A stretch of 64,000 nt of DNA from Corynebacterium sp. 74A (GCF_008930665.1 NZ_PQMG01000001.1:186001-250000), one strand, 5' to 3'; shown: positions 39,555 through 49,673, numbered from the stretch's first letter. Numbers and translations: made by a program. The notes: generated from the letters alone by a model not told the origin.

Positions 39555-40042
39555 GCGTTCACTATCTCCATCTCGTGGAAGCGATCTCCGCCCACGCCCG
39601 CATCATCGATCGGCACCGCGGAATACGGTTCTGCTTTCCCGATCATCCATTGGTCTTTCACGCCCATCTGCGCGCCCCAGCGGTGATGTTCATTTCCGCG
39701 AGCGAAGCCTTGCGGGAGTCCTATACCGTCGAGCAGCGCCGCGACGCCGTCCTCGCCGCCAATGGCTACCACCAAGAGGGTCATCACGCGAAGCTTGGGA
39801 TAGCCCAGTTCGGCCAGTCCGAGGCGCTCACCGCCATGAGCACCGCATCGACCTTCCTCGTGGACTCGCTCACCACCGCCCGCCTAGAGCGGCATGTTTT
39901 ACGCTGCTGCTATGACATTGCCGACGCGCTGCACTGGCTGAGTACCACCCTCGATACCCCCACCATCGTTCCCGCCCCCAACCCCGAGTGGTTACCCCGC
40001 ACACTCAACGGGCCGTGGACGGAGCCGGACACACGCGCCTAG
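39551..40042 (+). CDS. YbjN-like protein 4
   Basis: ATG 39551 overlaps the preceding stop codon by four bases. The 163-residue product is the most divergent of the four: YLHLVEAISAHARIIDRHRG, FCFPDHPLVFHAHLRAPAVM and a late helix TFLVDSLTTARLERHVLRCC keep the same element order. Assignment rests on context and pattern more than on strong sequence similarity. It ends the rightward cluster and converges with nusB, 112 bases away; the hairpin CTGCT/AGCAG near 40078 lies in that gap but lacks a T-run. Confidence 0.6.
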   Translation: MSVHYLHLVEAISAHARIIDRHRGIRFCFPDHPLVFHAHLRAPAVMFISASEALRESYTVEQRRDAVLAANGYHQEGHHAKLGIAQFGQSEALTAMSTASTFLVDSLTTARLERHVLRCCYDIADALHWLSTTLDTPTIVPAPNPEWLPRTLNGPWTEPDTRA

Positions 40043-40154
40043 AACTGGGCCAACACAGAAAATAACCACCGGAACGTCTGCTACTACGCAGCAGAGTTCT
40101 CGGCGGTATTCGGTATGTGGGAAGAGGAGGAACCTCAGCGACCGGTGCGGGTAC

Positions 40155-40796
40155 TTAGCGCTCCAGCTCCTGCTCTGGCTCCTGCTCGTGCTCAGCCACT
40201 GCGGCGGCATCGCTCTCAGCGGGGATGTCCGCACCGTCCAGCGGAGCCTCCTCATCGTCGACCGTGACGGGCACGGGGCCTTCGAGGGTCTCATTGGCCT
40301 CGTCGAGGGTGTCCTCGTCTGCGTCGTCTTCCACGGGCTGAAGTTCCTCGGCCTTGATGTCCTCGAGGTTCTTCGCCACCGAGTCGAGCACGGCATTGAT
40401 ATAGGGCGAAGCCACGGGGGTGGAGTATTCGCTGCCGAGCTCTACCCCTTCCACCACGGCGGTGCGGCGCGGCACATCCGGGTTGAAGAGCAGTTCCCAG
40501 CCAGAGACACGCAGAATGGCGCGGTCGACGGCAGGCAGGCGATCGAGTTCCCACTCGGCGGCGAGGAAGCGCTCGATGACCTCATCGATGCGGTCAAGCT
40601 CGACCGCCACACCCTCGACGATGTCGCGGGTATAGGGCTTGATGGGAGCCACCCCGGCATTCTGGTCTTGGGAGAGCGTCGCGCGCTCCTCCACCAAGGC
40701 CACGGGATCGATATCGCGGGCCTCTGCCTCGAAGAGGATATCGACGGCGCGGCGACGCGCCTTATACCGAGTTCCCCGCCGCTTGAAGTCAGTCAC
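40155..40796 (-). CDS. nusB: Transcription antitermination factor NusB with acidic tail
   Basis: GTG 40796 follows GAGGAG. Residues 1-148 are a normal Nus[21 protein letters not shown], then [20 protein letters not shown] and [28 protein letters not shown]. NusB with S10 binds boxA in rRNA leaders and keeps RNA polymerase from terminating. Residues about 150-213 form a strongly acidic, probably disordered extension ([25 protein letters not shown]) that standard NusB lacks; such tails occur in some corynebacteria. It lies 85 bases after efp in the same direction. Confidence 0.95.
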   Translation of the reverse strand: MTDFKRRGTRYKARRRAVDILFEAEARDIDPVALVEERATLSQDQNAGVAPIKPYTRDIVEGVAVELDRIDEVIERFLAAEWELDRLPAVDRAILRVSGWELLFNPDVPRRTAVVEGVELGSEYSTPVASPYINAVLDSVAKNLEDIKAEELQPVEDDADEDTLDEANETLEGPVPVTVDDEEAPLDGADIPAESDAAAVAEHEQEPEQELER

Positions 40797-40881
40797 AGTC
40801 TCCTCAGAACTTCCTGATAGTACAAATAATGCGCACGCCGCGCGGTACTTGTCCGCGAGACGTGCATGTGCAGTGTGGTGC

Positions 40882-41445
40882 TTAGTTGTTCACGCGGGAC
40901 AGGTACTCGCCGGTGCGGGTATCGACCTTCACCACGTTGCCGGTCTCGAGGAACAGCGGCACCTGGATCTCGGCGCCGGTCTCGAGGGTGGCGGGCTTGG
41001 TGCCGCCGGTGGAGCGGTCGCCCTGCAGGCCCGGATCGGTGTGCTCCACCTTCAGCTCCACGGCCACGGGCAGATCGGCGAAGAGAGCCTCGCCCTCGTG
41101 GAAGGAGACCTGCACGGGCATGTTCTCCAGCAGGAAGCGGGCGGAGTCGCCGATCAGGTGCGGCTCCAGCTCGACCTGCTCGAAGGTCTTATCGTCCATG
41201 AACACGTAAGCGGTGCCGTCGTTGTACAGGTAGGTCATGTCGCGGCGATCCACTAGTGCGGTCTCCACCTTCACGCCGGCGTTGAAGGTCTTGTCTACGG
41301 TCTTGCCGGAGACAACGTCCTTCAGCTTGGTGCGCACGAATGCGGGCCCCTTGCCCGGCTTGACGTGCTGGAACTCGATAATCTGCTGCAGCTTGTTATC
41401 GATCTTCAGCACAAGACCATTCTTGAAATCGGCGGTAGTTGCCAC
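40882..41445 (-). CDS. efp: Elongation factor P
   Basis: I start at GTG 41445 because GAAGGAGC lies just upstream; an in-frame start at 41523 would add a non-homologous extension. The 187-residue protein has three beta-barrel domains and keeps the tip loop PGKGPAF with Lys32. EF-P helps ribosomes through consecutive prolines. The PGKGPA loop, rather than the lysylated type of E. coli, is the actinobacterial form and is thought to work without modification. It is downstream of pepQ, an order conserved in Gram-positive bacteria. Confidence 0.95.
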   Translation of the reverse strand: MATTADFKNGLVLKIDNKLQQIIEFQHVKPGKGPAFVRTKLKDVVSGKTVDKTFNAGVKVETALVDRRDMTYLYNDGTAYVFMDDKTFEQVELEPHLIGDSARFLLENMPVQVSFHEGEALFADLPVAVELKVEHTDPGLQGDRSTGGTKPATLETGAEIQVPLFLETGNVVKVDTRTGEYLSRVNN

Positions 41446-41559
41446 GTGTTTAGCTCCTTCGGGCCCGCGCCCAACGACGTCGGCTGCGGGAAAGGTTTCC
41501 CCGCCGCCGCGCGGCGCGAGCACTCAACAATATGAAAGCGTGTACTTGACCAAACCAGA

Positions 41560-42651
41560 CTACACCACGGTGAGCTGCTTGCTCACCTTGGTAATAATCT
41601 CGGGCTGGCCGTCGGTGATGATGAGGGTGTCCTCGATACGCACGCCACCCTTGCCGGGAACGTAAATGCCCGGCTCGATGGTCAGCGTCATGTCCTTCTC
41701 CAGCACGTGGGTGCTGGTCTGGGCAGCAGCGGGGGCCTCGTGCACGTCGAGGCCAACACCGTGGCCGGTGGAGTGTACAAAGTACTCGCCATATCCGGCT
41801 TCCTCGATGACATCACGGCAGGCGCGGTCGATATCGACCAGCTTCGCCCCAGGTCGCGAGGCCTCCACGCCGGCGAGCTGGGCCTTGAGCACCACCTCGT
41901 AGATCTCGCGGGCGAAATCACTGGCCTCGCCGATGATGATGGTGCGGGTCATATCCGAGTTAAAGCCGCGATCGTGGGCCCCGAAGTCGATGGTGACGAT
42001 ATCGCCATGCTCGAGCACCCTATCGCCGGCACCGTGGTGCGGCTTCGCCGAGTTCGGGCCCGAGGCCACGATGGTATCGAAGGACACCCGCTCAGAGCCG
42101 AGCATGCGCATCCGGTACTCCAGATCCGCGGCGACCTGCCGCTCGGTGCGGCCCGCGGCCACCTCGCCGGCGGCGAGCATATCCAGATAGGCCTGGGAGG
42201 CCAGCGCCGCGACGTCGCGCAGCCGCTGCTTTTCCACATCGTCCTTGATCAGGCGCAGCTTCTCGATGATGCCGCTGACCGGAACCAAGGTGACGTCCTC
42301 CGGGCAGGCCTTTTCTAGGGCTTCCAGTTCAGAGACGGTGACATAGTCGGCCTCATAGCCCACGCGGCGATGCCCTTCCACCCGCTTGAGCAGCCCGGTG
42401 GCGCAGCGACGCTCCAGCACGGCCGCAATATCCGGGACTTCTTCCGCGATCTGAGTGGTGTAGCGGCCATCGGTGGCGATGCTGGCGGTGAGATCCTTAT
42501 TCACCAGCAGTGCCGCATTGGATCCGGAGAACCCAGAAAGATAGCGCACGTGGGTGAGATGGGTGACCAGCATGACATCGACGCGTTGACTGTTCAGCTC
42601 GGCCGACAGTGCGCGGCGGCGGGTGAGGAATCGGGTATCGCTCAAAGACAT
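41560..42651 (-). CDS. pepQ: Xaa-Pro aminopeptidase / creatinase-family metallopeptidase
   Basis: The 363-residue product has a creatinase N-terminal domain (LVTHLTHVRYLSGFSGSNAA) and an M24 pita-bread catalytic domain. Metal ligands are visible in order: Asp in IVTIDFGAHDRGFNSDMTRT (two), His in HSTGHGVGLDVHE, Glu in LTIEPGIYVPG and Glu in GVRIEDT. It cleaves peptides next to proline. It sits between aroQ and efp and is probably co-transcribed with the latter. Whether it acts on dipeptides or on longer substrates cannot be told. Confidence 0.93.
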   Translation of the reverse strand: MSLSDTRFLTRRRALSAELNSQRVDVMLVTHLTHVRYLSGFSGSNAALLVNKDLTASIATDGRYTTQIAEEVPDIAAVLERRCATGLLKRVEGHRRVGYEADYVTVSELEALEKACPEDVTLVPVSGIIEKLRLIKDDVEKQRLRDVAALASQAYLDMLAAGEVAAGRTERQVAADLEYRMRMLGSERVSFDTIVASGPNSAKPHHGAGDRVLEHGDIVTIDFGAHDRGFNSDMTRTIIIGEASDFAREIYEVVLKAQLAGVEASRPGAKLVDIDRACRDVIEEAGYGEYFVHSTGHGVGLDVHEAPAAAQTSTHVLEKDMTLTIEPGIYVPGKGGVRIEDTLIITDGQPEIITKVSKQLTVV

Positions 42652-42705
42652 CTATTCAAGGCCCCTCTCGGCTCAAATCGTGTGTGGTCTGGATCTAGCT
42701 CAACT

Positions 42706-43143
42706 CTAGGTGATGCGCTCCGCCAGGTACTCGAGGGCGAGTTCATAGCCTTTCACCCCGAGGCCGGCGATCACCCCGAGCGCGATCGGGCTGAGATAGG
42801 AATGGTGACGGAAAGGCTCGCGGGCGTGCACATTCGAGATGTGCACCTCGACGAAGCCGTGGCCATCGGCGATCTCGGCGAGGGCGTCGCGCAGCGCCAC
42901 CGAGGTGTGGGTCAATCCGCCGGGGTTGATGATGACTGCGGCACCCCGATCGGCGGCGTCATGCACCCAATCGATGAGCTGGCCCTCGTGATTGGATTGG
43001 CGGCACTCCACCGCGAGGCCCAGCTGCTGGGCGCGGCTGGCGAGCCGCTGCTCGACGTCGTCAAGCGTCGTGCTGCCATAGACCTCGGGCTGGCGCTTGC
43101 CGAGACGGTTGAGGTTCGGACCGTTGAGAATTAGGACGTCCAT
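42706..43143 (-). CDS. aroQ: 3-dehydroquinate dehydratase, type II
   Basis: The 145-residue enzyme carries out the third shikimate-pathway step. [20 protein letters not shown] includes the catalytic tyrosine in its flexible loop; [16 protein letters not shown] and [20 protein letters not shown] supply the other active-site residues. The size fits the dodecameric type II enzyme. It overlaps the end of aroB by 13 bases. In older corynebacterial literature this gene is sometimes called aroD. Confidence 0.96.
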   Translation of the reverse strand: MDVLILNGPNLNRLGKRQPEVYGSTTLDDVEQRLASRAQQLGLAVECRQSNHEGQLIDWVHDAADRGAAVIINPGGLTHTSVALRDALAEIADGHGFVEVHISNVHAREPFRHHSYLSPIALGVIAGLGVKGYELALEYLAERIT

Positions 43144-44213
43144 GCCACCACCTGCTCATAGGCCTGGCGCAGCTGCTCTTCGGTGGTGTCCTCTAACCGA
43201 GTGGTCTCCCCCACCCCAGTGAGGCCAACGAAGCGGATGGAGCCGCCGCGGTTCTTTTTATCCTTGCGCATACCGGCGAGCAGCTGTTCAAAGCTGGCGC
43301 CGTTGTAGCCGGTGGGCAGGCCCACGCTGGAGATGATCGCGCGGTGGCGCTCCACCTCGGCCGCGGAGAGCTCGCCGCGGATCTGCGAGAGCGCAGCAAC
43401 ATACATCATGCCCACCGCCACCGCATTGCCGTGGCGCCACCGGAACTGCTCATTGAGTTCCACAGCGTGGCCGAAGGTGTGGCCATAGTTGAGGATTTCG
43501 CGCAGATTGGATTCCTTCAGATCGGCCGCGACGACTGCGGCTTTGACCGCCACGGAGCGAGCAATCAACTCCGGCAGATGCCCGGTGGGGTCCACGCAGG
43601 CGGCCGGATCGGACTCGTAGAGGGCGAGAATCTCCGGATCGCGGATAAACCCAGTTTTGATGATCTCTGCGGACCCAGCGATGATCTCCTCCCGCGGCAG
43701 GGTCGCGAGGCAGTCGAGATCAATGAAGACGCCGAAGGGCTCGTGGAAGGCACCCACGAGGTTTTTCCCGGCCGCGGTATTGATGCCGGTTTTGCCGCCG
43801 ACAGCGGCGTCCACCATAGCCAGCAGCGTGGTGGGGCAATGAATCACCTTGATTCCACGCATCCACGAGGCGGCGATGAAACCAGCGGCGTCGGTGCAGG
43901 CACCACCGCCCACAGAGACCACCACATCGCGGCGGGAAAATTCGAGCTTGCCCAGCTCGTCCCACATGCGCCCCGCCTCGGCGAGGGTTTTGCCGGATTC
44001 CGCATCGGCCAGCTCGAGGGGATGCACCTCCATGCCGGCGGAGCTGAGGGCGGCGCCGATCCGCGCCGCGATGTGCTCCACGGAATGCTGATGGATGATC
44101 GCCACCTTGCGGGCGTCTGCGGCACTGCTCACCAGCTCGCTCAGCGCCGGCGCGATACCGTGATCGATGACGACCTCATAGGGAGAGGCGCCGTTGACGG
44201 GGATGGAACGCAT
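43131..44213 (-). CDS. aroB: 3-dehydroquinate synthase
   Basis: The 360-residue, NAD- and zinc-dependent enzyme makes 3-dehydroquinate from DAHP, step two of the pathway. It shows [41 protein letters not shown], and the metal ligands in [11 protein letters not shown] and [12 protein letters not shown]. It lies between aroK and aroQ in the same direction, with short gaps, and so belongs to the aroC-aroK-aroB-aroQ block. Confidence 0.97.
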   Translation of the reverse strand: MRSIPVNGASPYEVVIDHGIAPALSELVSSAADARKVAIIHQHSVEHIAARIGAALSSAGMEVHPLELADAESGKTLAEAGRMWDELGKLEFSRRDVVVSVGGGACTDAAGFIAASWMRGIKVIHCPTTLLAMVDAAVGGKTGINTAAGKNLVGAFHEPFGVFIDLDCLATLPREEIIAGSAEIIKTGFIRDPEILALYESDPAACVDPTGHLPELIARSVAVKAAVVAADLKESNLREILNYGHTFGHAVELNEQFRWRHGNAVAVGMMYVAALSQIRGELSAAEVERHRAIISSVGLPTGYNGASFEQLLAGMRKDKKNRGGSIRFVGLTGVGETTRLEDTTEEQLRQAYEQVVAWTS

Positions 44214-44233
44214 GATTGTCCTTGCTACGGGGA

Positions 44234-44764
44234 TTAGAGGCTGGGCTCGGGTTCGCAGACGGTCTCGAGATAGGCGAGCACATCGGCCACCACCCGCTGC
44301 GGGCTGCGCTCATTGGAGCGAACGCGGAAGGTAGCCACATCCTTGTAGTAGCCGATGCGCTCGTCGTAGAGCTGCTGATAGCGCTCGCGCGGATTCTCGG
44401 ACTGCAGGATCGGCCGCGAGGAATCCTGGGCGGTGCGGCGCAGCCCCTCCTCCACGGAGATGTCGATCCACACCACGGAGTGATGATCGAGTGCGGCGCG
44501 CACGGAGTCAGTGACCACTGCCCCGCCGCCGAGGGAGACAATGGCGTCCTGATCGAGGGCTTCTGCGACCACCTCTGCCTCGAGGGCGCGGAACTTCTGC
44601 TCGCCGAGGCGGGAGAATACCTCGCCACATGGCTCGCCTTCGCGCTCCTCGATCATCTGATCAGTATCCACAAGGGGGATGTTCAGCGCCCGCGATAGGC
44701 GGCGACCAATGGTGGATTTCCCCGCGCCAGGCAGGCCAACGAGAACAACTCGAGGGGTTCCCAT
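44234..44764 (-). CDS. aroK: Shikimate kinase
   Basis: The 176-residue enzyme phosphorylates shikimate. It has the P-loop GLPGAGKST (10-18), the shikimate-binding [11 protein letters not shown] and the GGGAV loop in [16 protein letters not shown]. The lid region includes [20 protein letters not shown]. It starts six bases after aroC ends, so the genes are closely coupled. Confidence 0.96.
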   Translation of the reverse strand: MGTPRVVLVGLPGAGKSTIGRRLSRALNIPLVDTDQMIEEREGEPCGEVFSRLGEQKFRALEAEVVAEALDQDAIVSLGGGAVVTDSVRAALDHHSVVWIDISVEEGLRRTAQDSSRPILQSENPRERYQQLYDERIGYYKDVATFRVRSNERSPQRVVADVLAYLETVCEPEPSL

Positions 44765-44770
44765 GTGTTT

Positions 44771-45973
44771 TTAGAACTCCAATCGCTTAGCAACGCTTTC
44801 GGTATAAGTATCGACATTTCGCTTAGTCTCGGCAAGCGAATCACCGCCGAATTTCGCCAGCACAGCGCGGGCGAGGACGAGAGCAACCATCGCTTCGGCC
44901 ACCACTCCGGCAGCGGGGACGGCGCACACATCGGAGCGCTGGTGAATGGCGGTGGCAGCATCGCCAGAAGCCATATCCACGGTCTGCAGGGCCCGCGGCA
45001 CCGTCGAGATCGGCTTCATCGCGGCCCGCACGATCAGCGGCTGACCATTGGTCATGCCGCCCTCGAGGCCACCAGCCCGGTTGGACAGCCGGTCCACACC
45101 ATCGGCGGTGCGCACCATCTCATCGTGGGCCTGGGAGCCGGGGCGGACGGCCTCGAGGAAGCCATCGCCAATCTCCACTCCCTTGATGGCTTGGATGCCC
45201 ATGATCGCCCCCGCCAATTGGGCGTCGAGGCGATCCTCGCCGGAGGTATAGGAGCCCAAACCGATGGGCAGGCCATTAACCACGACTTCCACCACGCCGC
45301 CGAGGGTGTCGCCGGACTTTTTCGCCTTATCGATATGCGCGATCATGGACTCCTCGGCGGCCTTATTGGCGGCACGCACCGGAGAGGCGTCGATGTCCTC
45401 GAGCTGCTCGAAGCTGGGGGTGGGTCCGTCATAGGGCTCGGATTCGCCGATCGAGATCACATGGGAGAACACTTCCACTCCGATGGTCTCGCGCAGGAAG
45501 TTACGCGCCAGCACACCGAGGGCCACCCGGGCCGCGGTTTCGCGGGCGGAGGCGCGCTCCAGCACAGGCCGGGCCTCGTCGAATCCGTACTTGATCATGC
45601 CGGAGAAATCGGCGTGGCCGGGCCGGGGCCGGGTGAGCTTGGCACCGCGGCCGGAGGACATCGCCTTCTGCACCTCAGGATCGTCCTCATCCAATGGCGA
45701 GGCGGACATGATGGTGGTCCACTTAGGCCACTCGGTATTGCCGATCATGATGGCAATCGGTGCACCCATCGTTCTGCCGTGGCGCACCCCAGTAAGCAGG
45801 GACAGCTCATCGGCTTCGAACTTCATGCGGGCGCCGCGGCCATAACCGAGTCGACGCCGAGCGAGATGCGCCGAGATCTCCTCCAAGGTGATCGGCACGC
45901 CCGCAGGCAGGTGTTCCATGGTGGCGATTAGGGCTTGACCGTGGGATTCCCCAGCTGTAGTCCATCGAAGCAT
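44771..45973 (-). CDS. aroC: Chorismate synthase
   Basis: The 400-residue FMN-dependent enzyme makes chorismate, the last common step of aromatic synthesis. The start is ATG 45973 ([17 protein letters not shown]); an open frame further upstream is not family sequence. Signatures: [29 protein letters not shown] with [14 protein letters not shown], and the C-terminal [19 protein letters not shown]. It is the first of aroC-aroK-aroB-aroQ and follows a prepilin peptidase gene. Confidence 0.97.
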   Translation of the reverse strand: MLRWTTAGESHGQALIATMEHLPAGVPITLEEISAHLARRRLGYGRGARMKFEADELSLLTGVRHGRTMGAPIAIMIGNTEWPKWTTIMSASPLDEDDPEVQKAMSSGRGAKLTRPRPGHADFSGMIKYGFDEARPVLERASARETAARVALGVLARNFLRETIGVEVFSHVISIGESEPYDGPTPSFEQLEDIDASPVRAANKAAEESMIAHIDKAKKSGDTLGGVVEVVVNGLPIGLGSYTSGEDRLDAQLAGAIMGIQAIKGVEIGDGFLEAVRPGSQAHDEMVRTADGVDRLSNRAGGLEGGMTNGQPLIVRAAMKPISTVPRALQTVDMASGDAATAIHQRSDVCAVPAAGVVAEAMVALVLARAVLAKFGGDSLAETKRNVDTYTESVAKRLEF

Positions 45974-46038
45974 GCCCCATATTCTTGCACGCCGCGGCTG
46001 GATACACGCACATCTACCCCCGTTTAATTTCGCCGCCC

Positions 46039-46500
46039 TTAAACTTCGACACACAGCAGCGCGGCCATGAGCGTCGCCGCCACCATCCCCGGCCCGTGCG
46101 GGACGCGGCCGCGCGCTGCCGCCGCGGGCAGGAGCTGACGGTGCTGGAGGGCGGCGTCGATAAGCGTGAGTACTGCGGCACCGGCGATGACCCATGGCAG
46201 CACGAGCGCCCCTTGAGCTGCGGCGATAATGCCTAGAGAGACGGCAAGTTTGACGTCTCCGCCGCCGATGCCCCAGCCCCGCCACCATGCGAGCCCATAG
46301 CTGGCGCCCCAGAACAGCCCGCCCCACCACGCGGCGGGAAAGAGCACGAGCGTCATGAGGATGGCCGGCAGGGTGAGCGCGTTGGGCAGGCGAGCGTGAA
46401 CGCGATCCCAGCCGGCGGCAAGAATGAGCATCACGCAGACGGCACTCAGCAGCAGCTGTTGCGGACTGCCGCCGAGTGCGGCGCAGATGATTGTGAACAC
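46039..46500 (-). CDS. Prepilin peptidase (A24 family), short form
   Basis: The 153-residue membrane protein starts at GTG 46500 after GGGGGAG. It keeps both catalytic aspartates of the type IV prepilin peptidase: Asp32 in [12 protein letters not shown] and Asp82 in GGGDVKLA. Several membrane helices surround them. It lacks the N-terminal methylation domain of PilD, as is usual for the short actinobacterial form linked to Tad/Flp pili. Its position between aroE and aroC is seen in related genomes. No pilin gene is in the window. Its last codons include an exact copy of the 13-base repeat. Confidence 0.85.
   Translation of the reverse strand: MFTIICAALGGSPQQLLLSAVCVMLILAAGWDRVHARLPNALTLPAILMTLVLFPAAWWGGLFWGASYGLAWWRGWGIGGGDVKLAVSLGIIAAAQGALVLPWVIAGAAVLTLIDAALQHRQLLPAAAARGRVPHGPGMVAATLMAALLCVEV
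46153..46165 (-). repeat. Exact copy of the 13-base repeat within the prepilin peptidase gene
   Basis: GGCGTCGATAAGC in the 3' part of the gene. In this frame it encodes TLIDA. Confidence 0.6.
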
Positions 46501-46567
46501 ATACTCCCCCTCAATATGTGCTGAGATATCCGGCCTGTTCCCCGTGCTGTCACGGAGGACGGAAAAC

Positions 46568-47416
46568 CTAAGCGGCGCCAGCGATCTCGGTGGCCAATAC
46601 CTCGGTGGCTTCGGCGAGTGCGGCCACCATGGAGTCCTTGGGTGCGGCGACGCCGGTGAATTGTTCGAATTGGCTCAAGGCCTGAAAAGCGAGCATGCTC
46701 AGCCCGCCGACGCACGCTAGGCCGCGGGTTCTCCCCACCGCGACGAGCGGGGTGGGCCATGGATCGTAGATGACATCAAAGATCGGCGCGTGGGCGATAT
46801 GTTCTTCCTTGCCTTGGACCACGGCGGCGGGCACCGTGGAGATCACCACGGCACTGCGGCGGCAGGCCTCGGCAATCGCTGTCGTATCCTCCCAGGACAA
46901 CCAGCGCAGCGGCGCCTCGCAGAGACAACGCAGCTCCTCGGTTTTATCGCTGCGGTTAATCACGGTGATCTCCGCGGCACCAAGCTGGCCTGCCGCATAG
47001 ATGGAGGGACGGGCGGTACCGCCACCGCCAATGACCACCACAGGCTTACCGGCCAGCTCCACGCCGAGCACCCCAAGCCCGCCGTAGATACCTTCCACAT
47101 CGGTATTATCGGCGCGCCAGCCATTCTCGCAGCGCACGAGCGTATTGGCCGAGCCGATGGCGCGGGCGCGCGGGCTGCGTTCCACAGCAAGGGCATTGGC
47201 CTCGAACTTGCAGGGCATCGTCACCGAAAAACCGGCGATCTCCGGGTCCGCGGCGGCCTCGGCCATGACCGTGGCCATCTCCTCGGCGGAGGTGTCGCGT
47301 CGGCCATAGCTCCACTGGCTCAGACCAGCGGCTTGGTAGCCGGCGTTGTGCAATACCGGGGAGAGGGAATGGGCGATCGGGGATCCTAAAACTGCGGCGC
47401 GTGGCATGTCTGCCAT
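46568..47416 (-). CDS. aroE: Shikimate dehydrogenase
   Basis: The 282-residue NADPH-dependent enzyme reduces dehydroshikimate to shikimate. It starts at ATG 47416 after GAGGCGAG; ATG 47407 is an alternative. Substrate-binding LGSPIAHSLSPVLHNAGY and VTMPCKFEANAL (the usual NVTxPxK with Lys) are present, as is NTDVEGIYGGL and the nucleotide loop VVIGGGGTARPSI. It completes, with aroB, aroQ, aroK and aroC, most of the shikimate pathway in this run. Confidence 0.93.
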   Translation of the reverse strand: MADMPRAAVLGSPIAHSLSPVLHNAGYQAAGLSQWSYGRRDTSAEEMATVMAEAAADPEIAGFSVTMPCKFEANALAVERSPRARAIGSANTLVRCENGWRADNTDVEGIYGGLGVLGVELAGKPVVVIGGGGTARPSIYAAGQLGAAEITVINRSDKTEELRCLCEAPLRWLSWEDTTAIAEACRRSAVVISTVPAAVVQGKEEHIAHAPIFDVIYDPWPTPLVAVGRTRGLACVGGLSMLAFQALSQFEQFTGVAAPKDSMVAALAEATEVLATEIAGAA

Positions 47417-47567
47417 TGTCTCGCCTCGCTCGGGTGCTGTCCACACACCGCGACGAAGCGGGGGCGGCGCGGGGGATGCGCACCGCTGCTTTGCCCCACC
47501 TCGTACCCCTTAGCTCCCCGCGTTGTCGCAGACTGGCGCGCGCCCACGCGCATGCAGACATGCACAA

Positions 47568-47598
47568 ACGCCCGCCCCCGTACTTCGGAGGCGGGCGT
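47568..47598 (-). terminator. Hairpin downstream of mltG
   Basis: ACGCCCGCC (complement of 47590-47598) pairs with GGCGGGCGT (complement of 47568-47576), followed by TTTG. A nine-base-pair GC-rich stem between mltG and aroE; short T-run, so probably a partial terminator. Confidence 0.6.
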
Positions 47599-47655
47599 CA
47601 AGCGTGCCCAAGGCGTGCAGCCCCGTACGGAGCTATAGCCCTAGGGCCTTGTGGC

Positions 47656-48891
47656 TTAGGGAGCCTCCGGTGCCGGCGGCTCGGGCGCGGCCGGGGGCTC
47701 AGGCTCTTCACGGCCGCTGTCGAGCACGCCGTTTTCGATAGCGCGCTGGGTATCGGCCTGGTGTTGGTCGAAGTTGTCGTTGAACACGGTGGTGCCGTCC
47801 TTATCCACCGTCACGAAGAACAGCCAGTTGCCCTCGGCCGGGTTCTCCATGGCGCGCAGCGCCTCCTCAGAGGGTGCCGCGATGGGAGTCTCGGGCAGGC
47901 CGTCCTTGGCGTAGGTATTCCACGGCGTGACGCGGGAGCGGTCCTTATCGGTGGTGGCCACCTCCACCTCGGGCAGGCCATAGTTCACGGTGGAGTCGAA
48001 CTCCAGGCGCATCGGCTCATTGAGGCGGTTAAGAATGACTCGGGCCACCTTGTCGAAGTCACCGGCCGGGGCCTCGCGCTCGACCAGGGATGCGGCGATA
48101 AGCAGCTCATAGGGGCTGAGACCGACGGCCTGGGCGCGGGCCACGATATCGGTGTCGTTATAGATCTTGGTGGAGCGGGCCACCAGATCCTTCAGCACGG
48201 CAGTGGCATCGGCCTTGGGGTCGATCACATAGGTGCCGGGGGCGATAAGCCCCTCGAGACGCTTCGGATCCGCGCCGCGGGCACGCACCGGCTCGAGCGC
48301 CCACTCGGGCACACCGAGATCTTCGAGTTTTGCGTTGGCGGCCGCCTTTTCCAGCTCGGGCAGCGGGATGCACTCCCCAGCCGCGTCCTCGCAGCTGATG
48401 CGGGAGATCTCGGAAAGAATACCGGGCCGAATTTCGCCACTGACGGCGCGCACATCCATCAGGGTCTGGCCGCCGGGCACCTGCAGCGCCTCGGCCTTAT
48501 TGGCGGGATCCACCAGGGCCGCCACGGCCGCCTCGGCGCTCATCTCGCGCTGCAGACGGTAGAAGCCGGGCTGAATGCTGGCGGCATCGGGGTTCGCGCT
48601 GGCCGCCCGTTGGAAGGCACCATTGGACTTCACGATGCCGCGCTCGACCAACTCCCCTCCCAGCTCGGAGACGGACTCGCCCTCGTTGATCTGCACGAGC
48701 TCGATCTCGCCATTGCCCTCGCCGGAGTAGTCAGCGAGGCTCGGTGGATTTGCGCGCATCACGGCGATGTAGATGACGGAGCCGATGATAAGCAGCAGAG
48801 AGGCAACCAAAATAGCCACACCGCGCTGGCGCCTTTTGACATACACCGGTTCCATGCGCCTACCGCGCCGGGCTTGAGGACGTTGAGCCAT
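47656..48891 (-). CDS. mltG: Endolytic murein transglycosylase MltG
   Basis: The 411-residue protein has a basic cytoplasmic tail, one membrane helix (residues about 24-45) and an extracytoplasmic YceG domain. The catalytic glutamate is Glu271 in ASLVERE, and NTYAKDGLPETPIAAPSEEAL is the family signature. MltG cuts nascent glycan strands and helps set their length. The C-terminus ends in a Pro/Glu/Ala-rich tail. It lies between ruvX and aroE, the usual actinobacterial order alaS-ruvX-mltG-aroE. Confidence 0.94.
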   Translation of the reverse strand: MAQRPQARRGRRMEPVYVKRRQRGVAILVASLLLIIGSVIYIAVMRANPPSLADYSGEGNGEIELVQINEGESVSELGGELVERGIVKSNGAFQRAASANPDAASIQPGFYRLQREMSAEAAVAALVDPANKAEALQVPGGQTLMDVRAVSGEIRPGILSEISRISCEDAAGECIPLPELEKAAANAKLEDLGVPEWALEPVRARGADPKRLEGLIAPGTYVIDPKADATAVLKDLVARSTKIYNDTDIVARAQAVGLSPYELLIAASLVEREAPAGDFDKVARVILNRLNEPMRLEFDSTVNYGLPEVEVATTDKDRSRVTPWNTYAKDGLPETPIAAPSEEALRAMENPAEGNWLFFVTVDKDGTTVFNDNFDQHQADTQRAIENGVLDSGREEPEPPAAPEPPAPEAP

Positions 48892-48916
48892 AACTTATTT
48901 GAGCCTCTCAGAATCT

Positions 48917-49435
48917 TTACTCCTCGCCCTCGCGGCAGAGGCGGTTGTTCCGCGCATCCAGCCACGATTGCAAGATTTCCACTGCAGCTGCCTGATCAAT
49001 CACGTCTCGGCTCGTGCGGCTAGACCGCCCCGCCGCGTGCATCGCCTGGGTGGCCACGACGGTGGTGAGGCGCTCATCGGCGAAGCGCACGGGGATGCTG
49101 TGCCCCGCGCGACTCAGCCGCCGGTTGATCCGGAACGCAATTTCTTTGGCATGCTTGACTGACTTGGAGCCATGTCCCTTGAGATCGCGCGGCAAACCGA
49201 CCACGACCTCCACTACCTGACCGTCTTCGATGATCTCGATCAGACGGTCAATATCCGCTAGGTCCCTGCCCCCGAACCCCGTCTGGCGCTGCACAGTTTC
49301 CACCGGCATAGCCAGCGAGGCGTCACGATCCGACATGGCGAGACCAATACGCGCCGTCCCGACGTCAATACCGAGCCGTCGACCCACTCCGGGATCATCA
49401 ACCCCAGGCTCATCGGGTACTGGTTTATTGGCCAT
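48917..49435 (-). CDS. ruvX: Putative Holliday-junction resolvase / pre-16S rRNA nuclease (YqgF family)
   Basis: I prefer ATG 49435 ([11 protein letters not shown]) with GAAAG seven bases upstream; ATG 49441 is close by. The 172-residue protein has the RNase H-like YqgF fold: first acidic strand [35 protein letters not shown], and the final Asp in [12 protein letters not shown]. In E. coli this family trims 16S rRNA ends. It follows alaS by about 280 bases and precedes mltG by 25. Confidence 0.92.
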   Translation of the reverse strand: MANKPVPDEPGVDDPGVGRRLGIDVGTARIGLAMSDRDASLAMPVETVQRQTGFGGRDLADIDRLIEIIEDGQVVEVVVGLPRDLKGHGSKSVKHAKEIAFRINRRLSRAGHSIPVRFADERLTTVVATQAMHAAGRSSRTSRDVIDQAAAVEILQSWLDARNNRLCREGEE

Positions 49436-49546
49436 TCGCATCTTTCTGTCTTCACAACGGGCATTGAGCACATAGCTACACCTACAATGTAGCGATTCGT
49501 AACCTTTTAGTGATAAATATTCCTGCGTGTGTTGCCCAGTAATATG

Positions 49547-49559
49547 GCTTTTCGACGCC
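49547..49559 (+). repeat. Near copy of the 13-base repeat (GCTTTTCGACGCC)
   Basis: One mismatch, intergenic between ruvX and alaS. Confidence 0.55.
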
Positions 49560-49586
49560 CACCTCCCCCACACCACCCACGTTGCT

Positions 49587-49604
49587 TCAAGGTTCACACC
49601 TTGA
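49587..49604. promoter_or_regulatory. Perfect inverted repeat TCAAGGT-N4-ACCTTGA
   Basis: Seven-base arms with a four-base centre in the alaS-ruvX gap. Could be an operator or an RNA hairpin; no T-run follows on either strand. Confidence 0.4.
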
Positions 49605-49673
49605 CTGATGGCCCTGTGAGAAGCGGCAAGCCGCATCGATTCAGCGCAGAGTTATTTCCCATGACAAACGAAA

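Noticed and set aside
44771-46330. Upstream extension of the aroC frame to 46330
   Set aside because: The added residues are arginine-rich non-family sequence and overlap the prepilin peptidase gene; the family start is at 45973.
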